Assembly: GCA_035550655.1 (NCBI GenBank)
Contig: DASZOU010000001.1
Span: 1 to 64,000 of the forward strand
DNA from: DASZTV01 sp035550655
GTDB taxonomy: Bacteria; Actinomycetota; Actinomycetes; JAFAQI01
DNA: 64,000 bases
Direction of reading: 5' to 3'
Shown: piece by piece, positions 53,108 through 62,764 of the stretch
Position numbering within the stretch: the first letter of the stretch is position 1
Layout of the letters: each line of letters begins with the position of its first letter
The notes under the pieces: model-generated
The model's input: the letters and a program-made list of their open reading frames with translations, nothing else
What the model was told of the DNA's origin: nothing
Databases searched by the model: none
Program-made: the position numbers and the translations under genes

Positions 53108-53703
53108 GCGAACCGCTTCTGCCGCGGCATCTCGGCGGCGGGCTCGTGATGTTCGCCGCCACCGCCGCGGACGCTGCTGAGTCCTACGCCGTCGTCGACG
53201 CGGAACGCGAGCGCTTGCGCGAATGGCTGCCCTGGGTGGACCAGACCACGAGCGCTGACGTGACGCGCAGCTTCCTCGAGCTGGCCGCGCGGGCGGACGA
53301 CGCGGCTGAGGCGCTGCATTCGACGATTCGGCTCGACGGCGTGCTCGTCGGTCACGCCGACCTGCGCGTCGCCCCGGTCCAGCGCAGCGGAGAGGTCGGC
53401 TACTGGCTTGCCGCCGCGGCGGTGGGCAGGGGCGTGATCACCAGGGTCGTCGCGGAGCTGTTCGACCTTGGTTTCAGCGGATTCGGGTTGCATCGGATCC
53501 AGCTCCAGGCGGCGACCGGCAACGTGCGGAGCCGGCGCGTCGCTGAGCGGCTCGGCATGTACTACGAGGGCATCCGCCGGGAGGCCGAAGAGCTCCCGCA
53601 GGGATTCGTCGACCTCGCGGTGTACTCGATGCTCGTGCACGAATGGCCCGGGGCTGCCGCGGCGCTCAGTCGCGGTCAAGCGCAACCCGACGTGCCTCGG
53701 TAG
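53104..53703 (+). CDS. GNAT-family N-acetyltransferase (RimJ/RimL-like)
   Basis: A 199-residue protein. EVGYWLAAAAVGRGVITRVV is the acetyl-CoA region, although the usual Q/RxxGxG/A loop is only partly kept; FGLHRIQLQAATGNVRSRRV and AERLGMYYEGIRREAEELPQ are typical of RimJ/RimL-type acetyltransferases that modify ribosomal or other protein N-termini. The target is unknown. GTG start overlaps coaBC. Confidence 0.88.
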   Translation: MSEPLLPRHLGGGLVMFAATAADAAESYAVVDAERERLREWLPWVDQTTSADVTRSFLELAARADDAAEALHSTIRLDGVLVGHADLRVAPVQRSGEVGYWLAAAAVGRGVITRVVAELFDLGFSGFGLHRIQLQAATGNVRSRRVAERLGMYYEGIRREAEELPQGFVDLAVYSMLVHEWPGAAAALSRGQAQPDVPR

Positions 53704-53706
53704 AAT
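53701..53706 (+). promoter_or_regulatory. Candidate -10 box of metK
   Basis: TAGAAT overlaps the stop of the acetyltransferase gene and lies 48 bases before the metK start. It gives a leader of about 42 bases, too short for a SAM riboswitch; the leader has GAGGGAG as ribosome-binding site. Confidence 0.5.
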
Positions 53707-53754
53707 CGACCGGTCTGCCGGCGCCGACGCGACCGGCCCATCCGAGGGAGTCCC

Positions 53755-54948
<1,194 letters not shown>

Positions 54949-54994
54949 TCAAAGGCAAACCCGCAACAACCAGGGGACGGCTCTCGCTCGTCCT

Positions 54995-55036
54995 CGTTGC
55001 GCTGCCCAGTTGCGTTGAATGTCGGCGAGCGCAACG
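54995..55036 (+). repeat. Inverted repeat between metK and priA
   Basis: CGTTGCGCT (54995-55003) and AGCGCAACG (55028-55036) form a perfect 9-bp stem with a 24-base loop, about 45 bases after the metK stop. It may be a weak terminator. The rest of the 174-base gap shows a TAGTGG box (55106) before priA and nothing else. Confidence 0.4.
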
Positions 55037-55122
55037 CGACCGCGCGACGCCAGTCGCCGTGAGCGGCAGCCCTCGCCTTGGTCTTAGCGGCTTTTGTGTT
55101 TTGTCTAGTGGACACTTAGCAC

Positions 55123-57123
55123 GTGCCGCCTAAGCCTGCCGCGAGGGCTGCTCCGAAGAAGGCGGCGAAGCCGGCGATGCAGCGGCGCGCGGAGAAGCTA
55201 CCGATCGCACGTGTCTCGGTTGACGTCTCGCTGCCGCACCTGGATCGGACGTTCGACTACCTGGTCAGCCAGGAACAGGACGCGGCAGCACAGCCAGGAG
55301 TACGCGTGCGGGTGCGGTTTGCGGGCGCGTTGGTCGGCGGCTTCGTGCTGGAGCGGGCCGAGACGAGTGACCACGACGGCCCGCTGTCCTTTCTCGAGCG
55401 CGTCCTGGGGGCCGAGCCGGTCCTGCTACCGGACATCGCCGCTGTCGCGCGCGAGGTTGCCGATCGGTGGGCCGGCAGCCTCGCGGATGTGACTCGGCTT
55501 GCCGTTCCGCCGCGGCACGCCACCGCCGAACGCACCAAGACCAAGCCGTCCGACTCCGTGGTGGTTGCGCCGGCGCCGTCCGCGCTGGGCCGCTACGCCG
55601 GCGGCCCCGAGCTGCTGCGGGAGCTCGCCACCGGGACGGCGCGGCGGGTGTGGACCCTCCTGCCAGGTGACTGGCCGGCGGAAGTCGCCGCAGCTGCGGC
55701 CGCTGTCCTGTCGGCCGGACGAGGTGTGCTGCTCGTCGTTCCGGACGCGCGGGACGTCGCCCGGTTGGACGGCGCGCTCTCGGCCGCCCTCGGCACCGGC
55801 CACCATGTTGCACTGACTGCCGAGCTCGGTCCGGAGGAGCGCTACACCAGGTTCCTCGCGGTATCGCGTGGCGTGGTTCGCGCCGTCGTCGGCACCCGGG
55901 CGGCGGTGTGGGCACCGGTGCACGACCTCGGCTTGGTCGTGATCTGGGACGACGGCGACGACCTGCTCGCTGAGCCGCGTGCGCCGTACTGCCACGCCCG
56001 TGATGTCGGGGTGCTGCGGGCACACCGTGCCGGCGCCTCGATGCTGCTGGCCGGTCACGCGGTCACGGCGGAAGGCGCGCAGCTGCTGGCGACGGGCTGG
56101 GCGAGCGAGCTCGGCCCGACCGCGCCGGCTCGGACCCGCGACCTACCGGCGGTCCGCGCCTCGGGCAGTGACGAGGAGCTGGCCGACGACGAGGCGGCGC
56201 GCGCGGCGCGGTTGCCGACCATCGCGTGGCGCGCCGCGAAGGATGCGCTGCAGTCCGGTCCGGTGCTGTTCCAGGTGCCGCGCCAGGGGTACGTGCCCGC
56301 TCTTGCCTGCGCCAAGTGCCGTCGCAGCGCTCAGTGCAAGAAGTGCGCGGGGCCGCTGGCCCGCGTCAACGAGGACGCGCCCCCGGTCTGTCGATGGTGT
56401 GGCGTGACCGCGACCGCCTGGCGCTGCCCGGACTGCGCGTCGCTGACCTTGCGCGCCGTCGTCGTGGGAGCCCGTCGTACGGCGGAGGAGCTCGGCAGGG
56501 TCTATCCCGGCGTTGCGGTCAAGACCTCCGGCGGGGGCAAGGTGCTCGCCCGGGTCACCGGCCAGCCGGCCCTTGTCGTCGCGACGCCCGGCGCGGAGCC
56601 ACTCGCTGATGGTGGCTACGCGGCTGCCGTCCTGCTCGACGGCTGGCTGATGCTGTCCCGCCCCGACCTGCGGGCGGCGGAAGAGGCGCTGCGACGGTGG
56701 CTCAACGCGGCGAGCCTGGTTCGCGGGAGCGGCGACGGCGGACGGGTGGTCGTCGTGGCGCCCGGTGAGCTGCGGCCGGTGCAGGCTTTGCTGCGCTGGC
56801 AGCCGCGGTGGCACGCCGAGCGGGAGCTGGAGGACCGTCGCGCCTTGCATCTCCCACCCGCCGGCCGGATGGCTGCGCTGACGGGCGCCGCACCCGCGGT
56901 GGCTGAGCTGCTCGACACCGCGGCGCTGCCCCCGGCGGCGGAGGTGCTCGGTCCGGTCCCCGCGCTCAACGGCGAACCGGACGAGGAGCGCATCCTCGTG
57001 CGGGTGCCGCGCGTGCGCGGCCAGGAGCTCGCCGCGGCGCTGAAGGCCGCGCAGGCAATGCGGAGTGCGCGCAAGGCGCAGGGGAGTGTCCGCGTCGAGA
57101 TGGATCCCGTGCTGCTGGGCTAA
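55123..57123 (+). CDS. priA: Primosomal protein PriA, ATPase-deficient actinobacterial type
   Basis: A 666-residue protein. The N-terminal DNA-3'-end-binding domain is clear (ARVSVDVSLPHLDRTFDYLV). The eight zinc-binding cysteines are kept (CAKCRRSAQCKKC and CRWCG...CPDC). But the helicase motifs are lost: the Walker A place reads LLPGDWPAEV without GKT, and the DEEH box place reads IWDDGDD. This is the known actinobacterial PriA form, which should bind forks and help load DnaB without unwinding. GTG 55123; the basic Ala/Lys tail (1-25) is extra. Its stop overlaps the stop of the convergent gene. Confidence 0.93.
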   Translation: MPPKPAARAAPKKAAKPAMQRRAEKLPIARVSVDVSLPHLDRTFDYLVSQEQDAAAQPGVRVRVRFAGALVGGFVLERAETSDHDGPLSFLERVLGAEPVLLPDIAAVAREVADRWAGSLADVTRLAVPPRHATAERTKTKPSDSVVVAPAPSALGRYAGGPELLRELATGTARRVWTLLPGDWPAEVAAAAAAVLSAGRGVLLVVPDARDVARLDGALSAALGTGHHVALTAELGPEERYTRFLAVSRGVVRAVVGTRAAVWAPVHDLGLVVIWDDGDDLLAEPRAPYCHARDVGVLRAHRAGASMLLAGHAVTAEGAQLLATGWASELGPTAPARTRDLPAVRASGSDEELADDEAARAARLPTIAWRAAKDALQSGPVLFQVPRQGYVPALACAKCRRSAQCKKCAGPLARVNEDAPPVCRWCGVTATAWRCPDCASLTLRAVVVGARRTAEELGRVYPGVAVKTSGGGKVLARVTGQPALVVATPGAEPLADGGYAAAVLLDGWLMLSRPDLRAAEEALRRWLNAASLVRGSGDGGRVVVVAPGELRPVQALLRWQPRWHAERELEDRRALHLPPAGRMAALTGAAPAVAELLDTAALPPAAEVLGPVPALNGEPDEERILVRVPRVRGQELAAALKAAQAMRSARKAQGSVRVEMDPVLLG

Positions 57124-57722
57124 GTCGCGAGGTACGAGCGCCAGGCCGCCGGCGCTGCGTCGTGCAGCGGCTTCTCGACAGCGGTGTCACTCCAGCGCGA
57201 CGCGCGAGCCGGGGCCGAGATCGGCCGGCAGCCCGCGAGCGAGACGTCGGCGTACTCGTCTCCGCCGTGGTCGTAGGTGAAGTAGAGCCGGACCTGGGTG
57301 TTGTCGTCGTACGGACATGGCAGCGGCTCGCTCGGAAACGCCTTGGTGTGACGGATCGCGACCGCAACCCGCTGGGCGAGGGCCGCACCGTCGGTCGTGC
57401 GCCGTGCAGCACAGTGCTTGCCGGTTGCGTTCAGCCCCGGGATCCAGACCGCCACCAGCCCGGTGGGATGGGCTCGCACCCAGAGCAGCGGCGCATCGGA
57501 GCTCCCGCTTGGAGACGCGTTGCTGGTTGTCGGCAGGGTGCACCGGGTGCCGTTGCTGTCTTTGACGAGCGCCATTTTCGGCGGATGCGCAGGGGCGGCC
57601 TCGATGACAGGCTTGCCGTGGGGCGGCGTCGTGGCTCCGGCGCTGCCTGCTCCCGCGACCGCAAGGCCGGCGGTGACCGCCACGGCCAGCAGTCGAGTCA
57701 ATCCGTTCATCGAAGCCATCAT
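57120..57722 (-). CDS. Secreted protein of unknown function
   Basis: About 200 residues with start at ATG 57722 (57719 and 57710 are alternatives). A signal peptide (LTRLLAVAVTAGLAVAGAGS, then AGA) is followed by a mature part with four cysteines (GTRCTLPT, KHCAARR, LPCPYDD, LAGCRPI), which may form two disulfides. Segments such as TQVRLYFTYDHGGDEYADVS suggest a small beta-rich extracellular domain. No family is recognised. The stop codon shares bases with that of priA (57120-57123), and the start region is divergent from def. The frame stays open far into def/fmt, which is rejected. Confidence 0.8.
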   Translation of the reverse strand: MMASMNGLTRLLAVAVTAGLAVAGAGSAGATTPPHGKPVIEAAPAHPPKMALVKDSNGTRCTLPTTSNASPSGSSDAPLLWVRAHPTGLVAVWIPGLNATGKHCAARRTTDGAALAQRVAVAIRHTKAFPSEPLPCPYDDNTQVRLYFTYDHGGDEYADVSLAGCRPISAPARASRWSDTAVEKPLHDAAPAAWRSYLAT

Positions 57723-57803
57723 GCGCCTTGGACGGCTCGGATGCCGGTTTCGGTTCCACCTACCATTGAGCGTCCTTGTCCGTCGTCGTCTGAGGAGCTC
57801 GTT

Positions 57804-58355
57804 GTGGCGGTCCAGCCGATCCGGCTGTTCGGGGATCCGGTGCTGACCACGCCTGCCGATGAGGTGACGACGTTCGACAAGGAGCTGCGCAACCTGGTGC
57901 GCGATCTGATGGAGACGATGCTCGACGCCCCGGGCGTCGGGCTCGCCGCGCCACAGATCGGGGTCAGCCTGCGGGTGTTCACCTATCACGTGGATGACGA
58001 ACAGGCGGGGCATCTCGTGAACCCCGTCATACGGGTGGTCGGCGACGAGGATCAAGATGGCGACGAGGGCTGCCTGTCGCTGCCTGGCTTGTCGTTTCCC
58101 ACACTCCGCAAGCTCAACGTCGTGGCGACCGGGTTCGACATGCACGGCGAGCCGATCGCCGTCGAGGGCACCGAGCTGCTCGCGCGCTGCGTGCAGCACG
58201 AGGTCGACCACCTCGACGGGATCCTGTTCATCGACCGGCTCGACCCCGAGCAGCGCAAGCTCGCGATGCGGGCGATCCGGGAAGCCGAGTGGTCGGGTCT
58301 CGGAACGCCTGCCATCAAGGACTCGCCCCACGCCACCAGCGGCCTGGCGCTGTAG
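57804..58355 (+). CDS. def: Peptide deformylase
   Basis: A 183-residue protein. All three motifs are present: GVGLAAPQIG, EGCLSLPG (metal Cys) and QHEVDHLDG (HEXXH). It removes the N-formyl group from new proteins. GTG 57804 with GAGGAG 6 bases upstream; the frame runs further upstream without homology. The next gene is fmt, its functional partner. Confidence 0.97.
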   Translation: MAVQPIRLFGDPVLTTPADEVTTFDKELRNLVRDLMETMLDAPGVGLAAPQIGVSLRVFTYHVDDEQAGHLVNPVIRVVGDEDQDGDEGCLSLPGLSFPTLRKLNVVATGFDMHGEPIAVEGTELLARCVQHEVDHLDGILFIDRLDPEQRKLAMRAIREAEWSGLGTPAIKDSPHATSGLAL

Positions 58356-58368
58356 GAGCCCGTCCGCA

Positions 58369-59307
58369 GTGCGCTTGGTGTTTGCGGGGACGCCGGCCGT
58401 CGCGCTTCCGTCACTGGATGCGCTGGCCGCGAACCCGAGGCACGAGGTCGTCGCGGTCGTGACCCGACCGGACGCCCCCGCCGGGCGCGGTCGGACGTCC
58501 AGGCCGAGCCCGGTCAGGCAGCGTGCCGAAGCGCTCGGCCTGGAAGTGCTGACGCCGGTGCGACCCTCCGAACCTGAGTTCCTCGAACGACTCACGCAGC
58601 TCGCACCGGACTGCGCCGCAGTGGTGGCGTACGGCGCCCTCGTCCCTCCCGCAGCCCTCGAGATCCCCACCCATGGCTGGGTGAACCTGCACTTCTCGGT
58701 GTTGCCGGCCTGGCGGGGGGCGGCGCCGGTTCAACACGCGCTGCTCGCCGGTGACGATGTCACCGGCGCGACCACCTTCCAGCTGGAGGCCGGCCTCGAC
58801 ACCGGTCCCGTGTACGGCGTGATGACGACCACGATCGGCCCGCACGAGACCGCGGGCGAGCTGCTCGACCGCCTGGCGGCTGACGGCGCCGGCTTGCTCG
58901 CCGCGACGCTCGACGGCATCGAGGACGGCACGCTGCACGCGGTCCCGCAGCCGGCCGAAGGCGTCTCGCTCGCTCCGAAGCTGCTGCCGGGAGACGCGCG
59001 CGTGACCTGGACGCATCCCGCGGCGTCGATCGATCGACGTATCCGCGCCTGCACCCCCGAGCCTGGTGCGTGGACGACGTTTCGCGGCCGAAGGCTGGGG
59101 ATCACATCGGTCCGGATCGCCGCCGACATGCGCAGTGAGTCGGTGCCGGCCGGGGAGATCCGCGACCTCGGCAAGGACGGGGTCGTAGTGGGAACGGCCA
59201 CGGAGCCGTTGCGGCTCGGCTCGGTGCGTCCCGAGGGAAAACCTGACCGGACTGCGGAGGAGTGGGCCCGCGGCGCACGACTGGCCCCCGGCGAGCGGCT
59301 CGAGTGA
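58369..59307 (+). CDS. fmt: Methionyl-tRNA formyltransferase
   Basis: A 312-residue protein. RLVFAGTPAVALPSLDAL, the catalytic WVNLHFSVLPAWRGAAPVQH (Asn and His) and LDTGPVYG are present, followed by the C-terminal OB-like tRNA-binding domain. It formylates initiator Met-tRNA. The family motif usually has HxSLLPRWRGAAP; here HFSVLPAWRGAAP is a common variation. GTG 58369; TAGGAG overlaps the def stop and acts as ribosome-binding site. Overlaps rsmB by 4 bases. Confidence 0.97.
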   Translation: MRLVFAGTPAVALPSLDALAANPRHEVVAVVTRPDAPAGRGRTSRPSPVRQRAEALGLEVLTPVRPSEPEFLERLTQLAPDCAAVVAYGALVPPAALEIPTHGWVNLHFSVLPAWRGAAPVQHALLAGDDVTGATTFQLEAGLDTGPVYGVMTTTIGPHETAGELLDRLAADGAGLLAATLDGIEDGTLHAVPQPAEGVSLAPKLLPGDARVTWTHPAASIDRRIRACTPEPGAWTTFRGRRLGITSVRIAADMRSESVPAGEIRDLGKDGVVVGTATEPLRLGSVRPEGKPDRTAEEWARGARLAPGERLE

Positions 59308-60683
59308 TCGCCTCGACGCGTCGTGCCGCGGCTGACCCGGCGCGGCGCGCCGCCGTGGACCTGCTGCTCGCCGTCGAACGCGACGGGGCCTACGCGAACC
59401 TGTTGCTGCCCCGGCTGATGCGGGAGCGAAAGCTGTCGAGTCAGGACGCGTCGTTCGCCACCGAAGTCGGATACGGGGCGCTGCGCTGGCAGGGCGTGCT
59501 CGACGAGGTCATCGCAGCTGCCGCGAACCGCGACGTGGGTGTGCTCGATCCCGCGGTTCGTGCCGTGCTGCGCGTAGGGGCGTACCAGCTGCTTCACACC
59601 CGGGTGCCATCCCACGCCGCGGTGGCCACGACGGTGGACATGGGCAAGCAGGTCGCCGGTCCGCGTACGTCGGGACTGGTCAACGCGGTGATGCGGCGAG
59701 TCAGCGAGCGTTCCTGGACGCAGTGGGTGTCACGGCTGGCGCCCGCCGACCCGCTCGGCCGGGTTGCGTTCGAGTACGGCTATCCGCGGTGGGTCGCGCA
59801 GGCGTTCTTCGACGCGCTCGCGTCCGACCGGGCAGAGCTCGAGCTCGCCCTTGCCGCGGACCGGCCCGTCACCCACCTTGCGGCCAGGCCGGGGGTGATG
59901 GATCGAGACCGGTTGGTCGAGCTGGCGGGCGACGGCGCGGTCGCCGGCCCGTACTCGCCGTATGCCGTACGACTGGCCGGCGGCGACCCGGGCCGGATCG
60001 GCGCTGTGCAGGACGGCCGTGCGCAGGTGCAGGACGAGGGGAGCCAGCTGGTTGCCCTCGCCGCAACCCGTGCCCGCGTCGACGGACCTGATCTGTCCTG
60101 GCTCGACCTGTGCGCCGGGCCAGGTGGCAAGGCGGCGCTGCTTGCCGGACTGGTTGCGGACGGCGGCCGACTCGTAGCGGCGGACGTGCACCCGCACCGC
60201 GCCCGCCTTGTCCGGACAGCAGGGGGAGCCCGGACCGCGGTCGTCGTGGCGGATGGCGCCCGCCCGCCGTGGCGGCCCGGCAGCTTCGACCGGGTGCTCC
60301 TCGACGCGCCGTGCAGCGGCCTGGGCGCTCTGCGCCGGCGGCCCGAGGTGAGGTGGCGTCGCAAGGCCGAGGACCTCGAGCGGCTGGTCGAGCTGCAGTC
60401 CGCTTTGCTCGATTCCGCGATCGAGGCGGCACGGATCGGCGGGGTCATCGTCTACGCAACCTGCTCGCCACACCCCGCCGAGACGCGCGCGGTCGTGCGG
60501 GGCGCTCTCGCTCGCCACGGTGAGCTCGACCAGCTAGATGCGCGGACGCTGCTCGCGGATGTCCCCGATCTCGGTGCCGGTCCCGACGTGCAGCTGTGGC
60601 CCCACCGGCACGGCACCGACGCGATGTACATCGCGGCGCTGCGCAAGACAAATGAGCCGGGATCCCGCGGCGGCGCCGCCTAA
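59304..60683 (+). CDS. rsmB: 16S rRNA m5C967 methyltransferase RsmB (Sun)
   Basis: A 459-residue protein. An N-terminal NusB-like domain (RRAAVDLLLAVERDGAYANL) is followed by the SAM methyltransferase domain: LDLCAGPGGKAALLAGL, FDRVLLDAPCSGLGALRRRP and the catalytic Cys motif VYATCSPHPAET. It methylates 16S rRNA in the ribosome's decoding area. GTG 59304 overlaps the fmt stop. Its TAA stop lies inside the probable -10 box of rpe. Confidence 0.95.
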   Translation: MIASTRRAAADPARRAAVDLLLAVERDGAYANLLLPRLMRERKLSSQDASFATEVGYGALRWQGVLDEVIAAAANRDVGVLDPAVRAVLRVGAYQLLHTRVPSHAAVATTVDMGKQVAGPRTSGLVNAVMRRVSERSWTQWVSRLAPADPLGRVAFEYGYPRWVAQAFFDALASDRAELELALAADRPVTHLAARPGVMDRDRLVELAGDGAVAGPYSPYAVRLAGGDPGRIGAVQDGRAQVQDEGSQLVALAATRARVDGPDLSWLDLCAGPGGKAALLAGLVADGGRLVAADVHPHRARLVRTAGGARTAVVVADGARPPWRPGSFDRVLLDAPCSGLGALRRRPEVRWRRKAEDLERLVELQSALLDSAIEAARIGGVIVYATCSPHPAETRAVVRGALARHGELDQLDARTLLADVPDLGAGPDVQLWPHRHGTDAMYIAALRKTNEPGSRGGAA

Positions 60684-60686
60684 ACT
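60681..60686 (+). promoter_or_regulatory. Candidate -10 box of rpe
   Basis: TAAACT lies 9 bases before the rpe ATG, and no ribosome-binding site is seen. The transcript would have a leader of only a few bases. It overlaps the rsmB stop codon. Confidence 0.45.
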
Positions 60687-60695
60687 TGGCTGACC

Positions 60696-61379
60696 ATGCA
60701 GATCGCGCCGAGCATCCTCTCCGCGGACTTCGCGCGACTCGCCGACGAGGTCGCGGTCATCGGCGACGTCGCGGACTGGGTGCACGTTGACGTGATGGAC
60801 AACCACTTCGTGCCCAATCTCACGTTCGGGTTGTCCATGGTGAAGGCGCTGCTGAAGAACACGGCGTTGCCGCTCGACTGCCACCTGATGATCGACGAAC
60901 CGGATCGTCACGCCCCGGCGTACGCCGAGGCCGGCGCGCGAAGCGTGACCTTCCACGCGGAGGCCGCGCAGGCGCCGGTGCGGCTGGCGCGAGCGCTTCG
61001 CGCCGCGGGGGCGAGGGCCGGGCTCGGGATCAAGCCGGCAACCCCGATCGAGCCGTACGCCGACCTCCTGCCGGAGATCGACACCGTCCTCGTCATGACC
61101 GTCGAGCCGGGTTTCGGCGGTCAGGCCTTCCTTGATGTCGTGCTGCCGAAGATCCGCCGTGCGCGCCAGCTGGTGAGGGACGGCGAGCACGCGGTGTGGG
61201 TGCAGGTCGATGGCGGCGTCGACGCGGACACGATCGAGCGCTGCGCCGAGGCCGGCGCCGACGTCTTCGTCGCCGGCAACTCCGTCTACGGCTGCGACGA
61301 CCCGGCGGCCGCCGTCGTACGACTCCGGGAAGCGGCGGCGAAGGTCGCCGCGTCGGCATGGTGGACTCAGCCGCAATAA
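60696..61379 (+). CDS. rpe: Ribulose-phosphate 3-epimerase
   Basis: A 227-residue TIM barrel. APSILSADFARLADEV, VHVDVMDNHFVPNLTFG, MTVEPGFGGQAFLDVVLPKI and QVDGGVDADTIERCAEAGAD are the metal, catalytic and phosphate sites. It interconverts ribulose-5-P and xylulose-5-P; ribulose-5-P is also the substrate of RibB downstream. Followed by the FMN riboswitch. Confidence 0.97.
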   Translation: MQIAPSILSADFARLADEVAVIGDVADWVHVDVMDNHFVPNLTFGLSMVKALLKNTALPLDCHLMIDEPDRHAPAYAEAGARSVTFHAEAAQAPVRLARALRAAGARAGLGIKPATPIEPYADLLPEIDTVLVMTVEPGFGGQAFLDVVLPKIRRARQLVRDGEHAVWVQVDGGVDADTIERCAEAGADVFVAGNSVYGCDDPAAAVVRLREAAAKVAASAWWTQPQ

Positions 61380-61405
61380 CGATGCACAATGAAACGGAAG
61401 TACCC

Positions 61406-61563
61406 CGCGCGCTCCGGGATCGGTGAAAGTCCGAACCGGCGGTGACGAGGTAGCCCCGTAGCTCGGGGCCCTCGAAGTCCGCGACCCGGCCGAAGCCATC
61501 GGCCGGTGGACCTGGTGAGACTCCAGGACCGACGGTGAGAGTCCGGATGAGAGGCAGCGCGCG
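61406..61563 (+). ncRNA. FMN riboswitch (RFN element)
   Basis: The conserved blocks of the element are all seen: ATCGGTGAAAGTCCGAACCG, CGGTGACGAGG, AAGTCCGCGACCCG, GGTGGACCTGGTGAGACTCC and GGACCGACGGTGAGAGTCCG, then GATGAGAGGCAGCG. The closing P1 stem is CGCGCGCT (61406-61413) with AGCGCGCG (61556-61563). It binds FMN and lowers expression of the riboflavin genes downstream. It lies between rpe and ribD, the standard place in actinobacteria. Confidence 0.96.
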
Positions 61564-61619
61564 AGCGACGCACCGCGCTGTCGGCATTCGGCGCCGGGGT
61601 GCGGCTCGTTCGCGTTCTC

Positions 61620-61660
61620 CTCTCCTCGTCCGGCCGGCAAGCGGGTCCGCCGGAGGAGAG
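61620..61660 (+). promoter_or_regulatory. Ribosome-binding-site-sequestering hairpin of the FMN riboswitch
   Basis: CTCTCCTC-GT-CCGG (61620-61633) is complementary to CCGGAGGAGAG (61650-61660) apart from a two-base bulge. The latter holds the ribosome-binding site of ribD, 8 bases before its ATG. This suggests that the FMN-bound switch shuts translation rather than transcription. No T-run terminator is visible. Confidence 0.7.
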
Positions 61661-61665
61661 GGCAG

Positions 61666-62763
61666 ATGGCTACCGAGGCCGAGAGCGCCGCGATGCTTCG
61701 CGCCATCGACCTGGCGGCGGCTGCGATGGGGGTCTCCAACCCGAACCCTGCGGTCGGTGCCGTCGTCCTGGACCAGACCGGCCGGATCGTGGCCGAGGGC
61801 GCGACCGCGCCGGTCGGTGGACCCCACGCCGAGGTGGTGGCGCTCGCTGCCGCGGGCGACGGGGCGCGAGGCGCGACGCTGGTCGTGACGCTCGAGCCTT
61901 GCCATCACCAGGGCCGGACCGGACCGTGCACGGCCGCGATCACCGCGGCTGGCGTCGCGCGGGTCGTCTACGCGCTCGCCGACCCGCACTCCCGAGCCGC
62001 CGGCGGCGGTGCGGCACTGCGAGCGGCAGGCATCGACGTCGAGGCCGGCCTGCTTGCCGATGTTGCCCGCGTCGACCTCGAGCCGTGGCTCGTGGCGAGC
62101 GCACTGCAGCGCCCTTACGTCACGTGGAAGTACGCCGCCACCCTCGACGGCCGGAGCGCAGCGGCAGACGGGACGAGCAAGTGGATCACCGGCCCAGGTG
62201 CGCGACGCGACGTGCACGTCATCCGCGCGCGTTCCGACGCGGTCATCGTCGGAGTCGGAACCGTGCTCGCCGATGACCCTGCCCTCACCGTGCGCGAGGT
62301 AGACGTGAGGCGGCAGCCGCTGCGGGTCGTGGTCGACACCGACGCGCGCACGCCGGTCACCGCTCGGGTGCTCGACGCTGCCGCGCCGACGTTGCTCGCG
62401 GTGGCAGAGGGTGCTCCTGCCGATCGGGTGGCCCGGTTGCGCGAGGCAGCCATCGACGTGGTGGAGCTGCCGCGCGTTGAAGCCGGCGTGGACCTCGGCG
62501 CCCTGCTTGGCGCACTCCATGACCGGGAGTGCCGGCTGCTGCTGCTCGAGGGTGGCGCCCGACTCGCCGCGAGCTTTCTGCGGCAGCGTCGGGTCGACCG
62601 CGTCATCGCCTATGTCGCGCCGGCCCTGCTCGGCGCAGGGACAGCTGTCGTCGGTGACTTCGGCGTATCAACGATCGAGGGCGCGTTGCGGCTGACGCCC
62701 AAAGACCTGACCTACATGGACGGCGACGTGCGCATCGTTGCCGCGTTCGAGCGGGGAGACTGA
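61666..62763 (+). CDS. ribD: Bifunctional diaminohydroxyphosphoribosylaminopyrimidine deaminase / reductase
   Basis: A 365-residue protein. The deaminase part (about 1-145) has VGGPHAEVVAL and TLEPCHHQGRTGPCTAAI with the zinc His/Cys/Cys. The reductase part starts near 150 (YVTWKYAATLDGRSAAADGT, then KWITGPGARRDVHVIRARSD) and ends with FLRQRRVDRVIAYVAPALLG. It performs the second and third steps of riboflavin synthesis. ATG 61666, with its ribosome-binding site in the switch hairpin. One base separates its stop from the ribE start. Confidence 0.96.
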   Translation: MATEAESAAMLRAIDLAAAAMGVSNPNPAVGAVVLDQTGRIVAEGATAPVGGPHAEVVALAAAGDGARGATLVVTLEPCHHQGRTGPCTAAITAAGVARVVYALADPHSRAAGGGAALRAAGIDVEAGLLADVARVDLEPWLVASALQRPYVTWKYAATLDGRSAAADGTSKWITGPGARRDVHVIRARSDAVIVGVGTVLADDPALTVREVDVRRQPLRVVVDTDARTPVTARVLDAAAPTLLAVAEGAPADRVARLREAAIDVVELPRVEAGVDLGALLGALHDRECRLLLLEGGARLAASFLRQRRVDRVIAYVAPALLGAGTAVVGDFGVSTIEGALRLTPKDLTYMDGDVRIVAAFERGD

Positions 62764-62764
62764 G

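Noticed and set aside
53701..53754. SAM riboswitch before metK
   Set aside because: The leader after the TAGAAT box is only about 42 bases, too short, and none of the conserved SAM aptamer blocks is seen.
54949..55122. c-di-GMP (GEMM) riboswitch after metK, because of GGCAAACC
   Set aside because: Only that short block is present. The other conserved blocks of the aptamer, in particular GACGCAAAGCC, are absent.
57723..58670. Upstream extension of the leftward secreted protein gene through def and into fmt
   Set aside because: The signal peptide begins at 57722-57710, and the extension is opposite two certain genes.
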